Source: Acholeplasmataceae bacterium UBA5617
GTDB taxonomy: Bacteria; Bacillota_I; Bacilli_A; Acholeplasmatales; Acholeplasmataceae
DNA length: 5,982 nucleotides
NCBI GenBank assembly: GCA_002424575.1
Contig: DIKN01000101.1
Location: forward strand, 1 to 5,982
Direction of reading: 5' to 3'
The notes under the pieces: model-generated
The model's database searches: none
Told to the model about the DNA's origin: nothing
What the model saw: the letters and a program-made list of their open reading frames with translations, nothing else
Shown here: piece after piece, positions 4,579 through 5,982 of the stretch
Position numbering within the stretch: position 1 is the first letter of the stretch
How the letters are laid out: each line of letters starts with the position of its first letter
Position numbers and translations under genes: made by a program

Positions 4579-5982
4579 AGTAAATTGTCACCTCCATCGT
4601 ATTCGGTGAGGTTAAACGATAGGTAGGTCTTACACTGATCCAACGTGTTGAAGTGGGTTGATTGATAATGCCATGCGCTTCAAATAAGGCTAACACAAAT
4701 TCATAAAGATGGGTATCCGATGTGCCATTGATGATGAGGATGATTTCATTTTGTCCAGGACGAACTTGATAGGTCGTCAGTGTAACATCGGCATCTGTCA
4801 GTGCAACTACATCCATAATGTATGTGCTAAACACATCTTGCTGGTTGATAATATGATGATATGCGGTGTTATGATTTAACTGATTAATGGGATAAACAGG
4901 GATGGAGGGTGTCTCTTCAATCAGCATATCAAGTTGCATCTGGAGCGCGTTGTTTCTGTTTTGTTGCATCTTAATTTCTTCAGACATCGCGTAAAAAGGA
5001 ATATAGACTAAAAGCATGAAAACAACGATCGCGAATGCAACCACCATCATTTGATGCCCGTATATTTTATTTCTTTGAATGCGTTCAAGTTTAAAGTCAA
5101 TATTATGCTGTAATCTAAAAGGTTCACCTAATAAAACAGCATACGGCAATTTACATGCCTTAGGTAATGTATTACTGAATGTTTCTTCGAGGTTAAAAGT
5201 GCATAACTGTGCTTTATAAGACGATAATTTCTTGATGAGAAGTTTGCTGAGTTCATCATCAGTGACATCATCATTCATGTTAAATACAAGTATTTTTGCA
5301 ATCGCTTGTTTGCCTTTTCGAAGGTTGTAACGATAGTAGTTTGCAATCCGCTCAACATAGTTTTCAACCATCAATGCATATTCTTCTTTTCCACCATCAT
5401 TTTCTTCAATCAGGTTAAAAATAGGAAATCCTTTTTCAATGATTTGAATGGAAAACATGCCTGTGTAAAGATTAACAAACATCACAATCTCTTCAAGTTG
5501 TGAAACCTTGTTGTGATAGACATTATATAAAGGAATAGCGGATATCTCGTATTTGACTTCTTTAGCATTTAATCGATCAAAAATATCGTGATAGCTATGT
5601 AATAATAAACTGTCAGTGATCAACACGATGACACGAATGAGATGTTCATCCTCTTCACGGACAAAGTGTGTAATGACAGGATCTGGATAAGGAAAATGGA
5701 GGGTTTTCCCTAGTTGATCTTGAACATATTGATCAATGGTTCTCTTACCCAAATCTTCACGTTTGATTTTGACGTCACGAATCAAAACGTTTTGATCGTG
5801 AATTAACAGTGTCATCGTTCGAGGGTACATGTTGAAACGATCAAAAAGTTTTTTGACTGTTTCTAAAACGCTCTCAGGTTCTTTGATATAACCATTTTCA
5901 ATCGCACCTTTTTCGAGTTGTGCAGTTCCAAAAGCGGATTGATCAAGAAAAGGGGTTTGCTGAAAAAAACCAACCACTTGAT
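4571..5982 (-). CDS. PilM-PilN fusion (GspL-like) platform protein, N-terminus beyond right edge
   Basis: At least 470 residues are visible; the frame stays open to the window end, and the first in-window start-like codon (GTG 5977) has no visible support, so the true start is probably some tens of residues upstream. Numbering is from that GTG. Residues 1 to about 285 resemble the actin-like PilM domain: KGAIENGYIKEPESVLETVK (23-42) matches the PilM 'G.I.d...l...lk' region, TLLIHDQNVLIRDVKI (56-71) the following strand pair, and IVMFVNLYTGMFSIQIIEKG (164-183) the second phosphate-loop hairpin. One membrane segment lies at about 309-330, then a Gln/Asn-rich coiled region (about 332-352), then a PilN-like ferredoxin-type domain (about 377-468) with VTLTTYQVRPGQNEIILIING and LYEFVLALFEAHGI. 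Cytoplasmic actin-like, membrane and outer ferredoxin-like domains in one chain is the GspL layout. The canonical Asp/Gly of the phosphate-2 loop and the adenosine-motif glycines are not evident. It overlaps the PilO-like gene by 8 nt. Confidence 0.75.
   Translation of the reverse strand, partial: QVVGFFQQTPFLDQSAFGTAQLEKGAIENGYIKEPESVLETVKKLFDRFNMYPRTMTLLIHDQNVLIRDVKIKREDLGKRTIDQYVQDQLGKTLHFPYPDPVITHFVREEDEHLIRVIVLITDSLLLHSYHDIFDRLNAKEVKYEISAIPLYNVYHNKVSQLEEIVMFVNLYTGMFSIQIIEKGFPIFNLIEENDGGKEEYALMVENYVERIANYYRYNLRKGKQAIAKILVFNMNDDVTDDELSKLLIKKLSSYKAQLCTFNLEETFSNTLPKACKLPYAVLLGEPFRLQHNIDFKLERIQRNKIYGHQMMVVAFAIVVFMLLVYIPFYAMSEEIKMQQNRNNALQMQLDMLIEETPSIPVYPINQLNHNTAYHHIINQQDVFSTYIMDVVALTDADVTLTTYQVRPGQNEIILIINGTSDTHLYEFVLALFEAHGIINQPTSTRWISVRPTYRLTSPNTMEVTIYYA
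4588..4595 (-). promoter_or_regulatory. Ribosome binding site of the PilO-like gene inside pilMN
   Basis: GGAGGTGA on the minus strand, 9 nt before ATG 4578, lies inside the last codons of the upstream gene. The two reading frames overlap by 8 nt (ATGCGTAA). This strong site fixes the PilO-like start and suggests coupled synthesis of the two platform subunits in matched amounts. Confidence 0.75.

Noticed and set aside
1..5982. Mycoplasma-type code with TGA as tryptophan
   Set aside because: TGA serves as the natural stop of the signal peptidase and unknown membrane protein genes, in overlaps or near-overlaps with next starts, and Trp is TGG in conserved positions such as WFPGHM of RbgA.
1..5982. 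Mobile element, CRISPR array, tRNA or prophage signals
   Set aside because: No direct-repeat arrays, terminal inverted repeats, transposase or phage motifs, or tRNA-like cloverleaf were seen. The FtsK-type gene has the chromosomal gamma domain rather than a conjugative or phage-like form.

Overview
The window reads as chromosomal core DNA from a low-G+C Gram-positive-lineage bacterium (Bacillota or the related Mollicutes). All genes lie on the minus strand, are tightly packed, and have strong Shine-Dalgarno sites. TGA is used as a stop codon and Trp is TGG, so the code is standard rather than the Mycoplasma/Spiroplasma one. A deep Bacilli or Acholeplasma-like host is my best guess from the gene set (RbgA, SftA-type translocase without a membrane domain, Gram-positive-like signal peptidase). 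No marker fixes the taxon, so this is inference.

In the direction of transcription (high to low coordinates) there are two units. Unit 1 enters from the right edge. It holds a large protein open at the window edge (4571-5982), read as a fused PilM-PilN, or GspL-like, inner-membrane platform protein. An 8-bp-overlapping PilO/GspM-like gene (4012-4578) follows, and the unit ends at a hairpin-plus-T-run terminator whose stem contains the pilO stop codon (3991-4013). These would be the last genes of a type IV pilus, pseudopilus or competence-type assembly operon whose motor, platform and pilin genes should lie to the right.

Unit 2 starts at an extended -10 promoter (about 3952-3960). It encodes, with almost no spacing, a single-pass membrane protein of unknown function (3146-3928), an SftA-like soluble FtsK/SpoIIIE DNA translocase (1075-3144), a type I signal peptidase with three predicted N-terminal membrane segments (314-1057) and the start of the ribosome-assembly GTPase RbgA/YlqF (1-317, running off the left edge). 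Junctions are TGACATG (1-nt gap), a 17-nt gap, and an ATGA overlap, so translation is probably coupled along much of the unit.

No RNA genes, mobile elements, CRISPR arrays or long repeats were seen. The only gene-free stretch is the 83-nt terminator/promoter region at 3929-4011. The most interesting points are the PilM-PilN fusion with apparently degenerate nucleotide-binding motifs, and the unknown membrane protein translationally coupled to a translocase that lacks its own membrane anchor.
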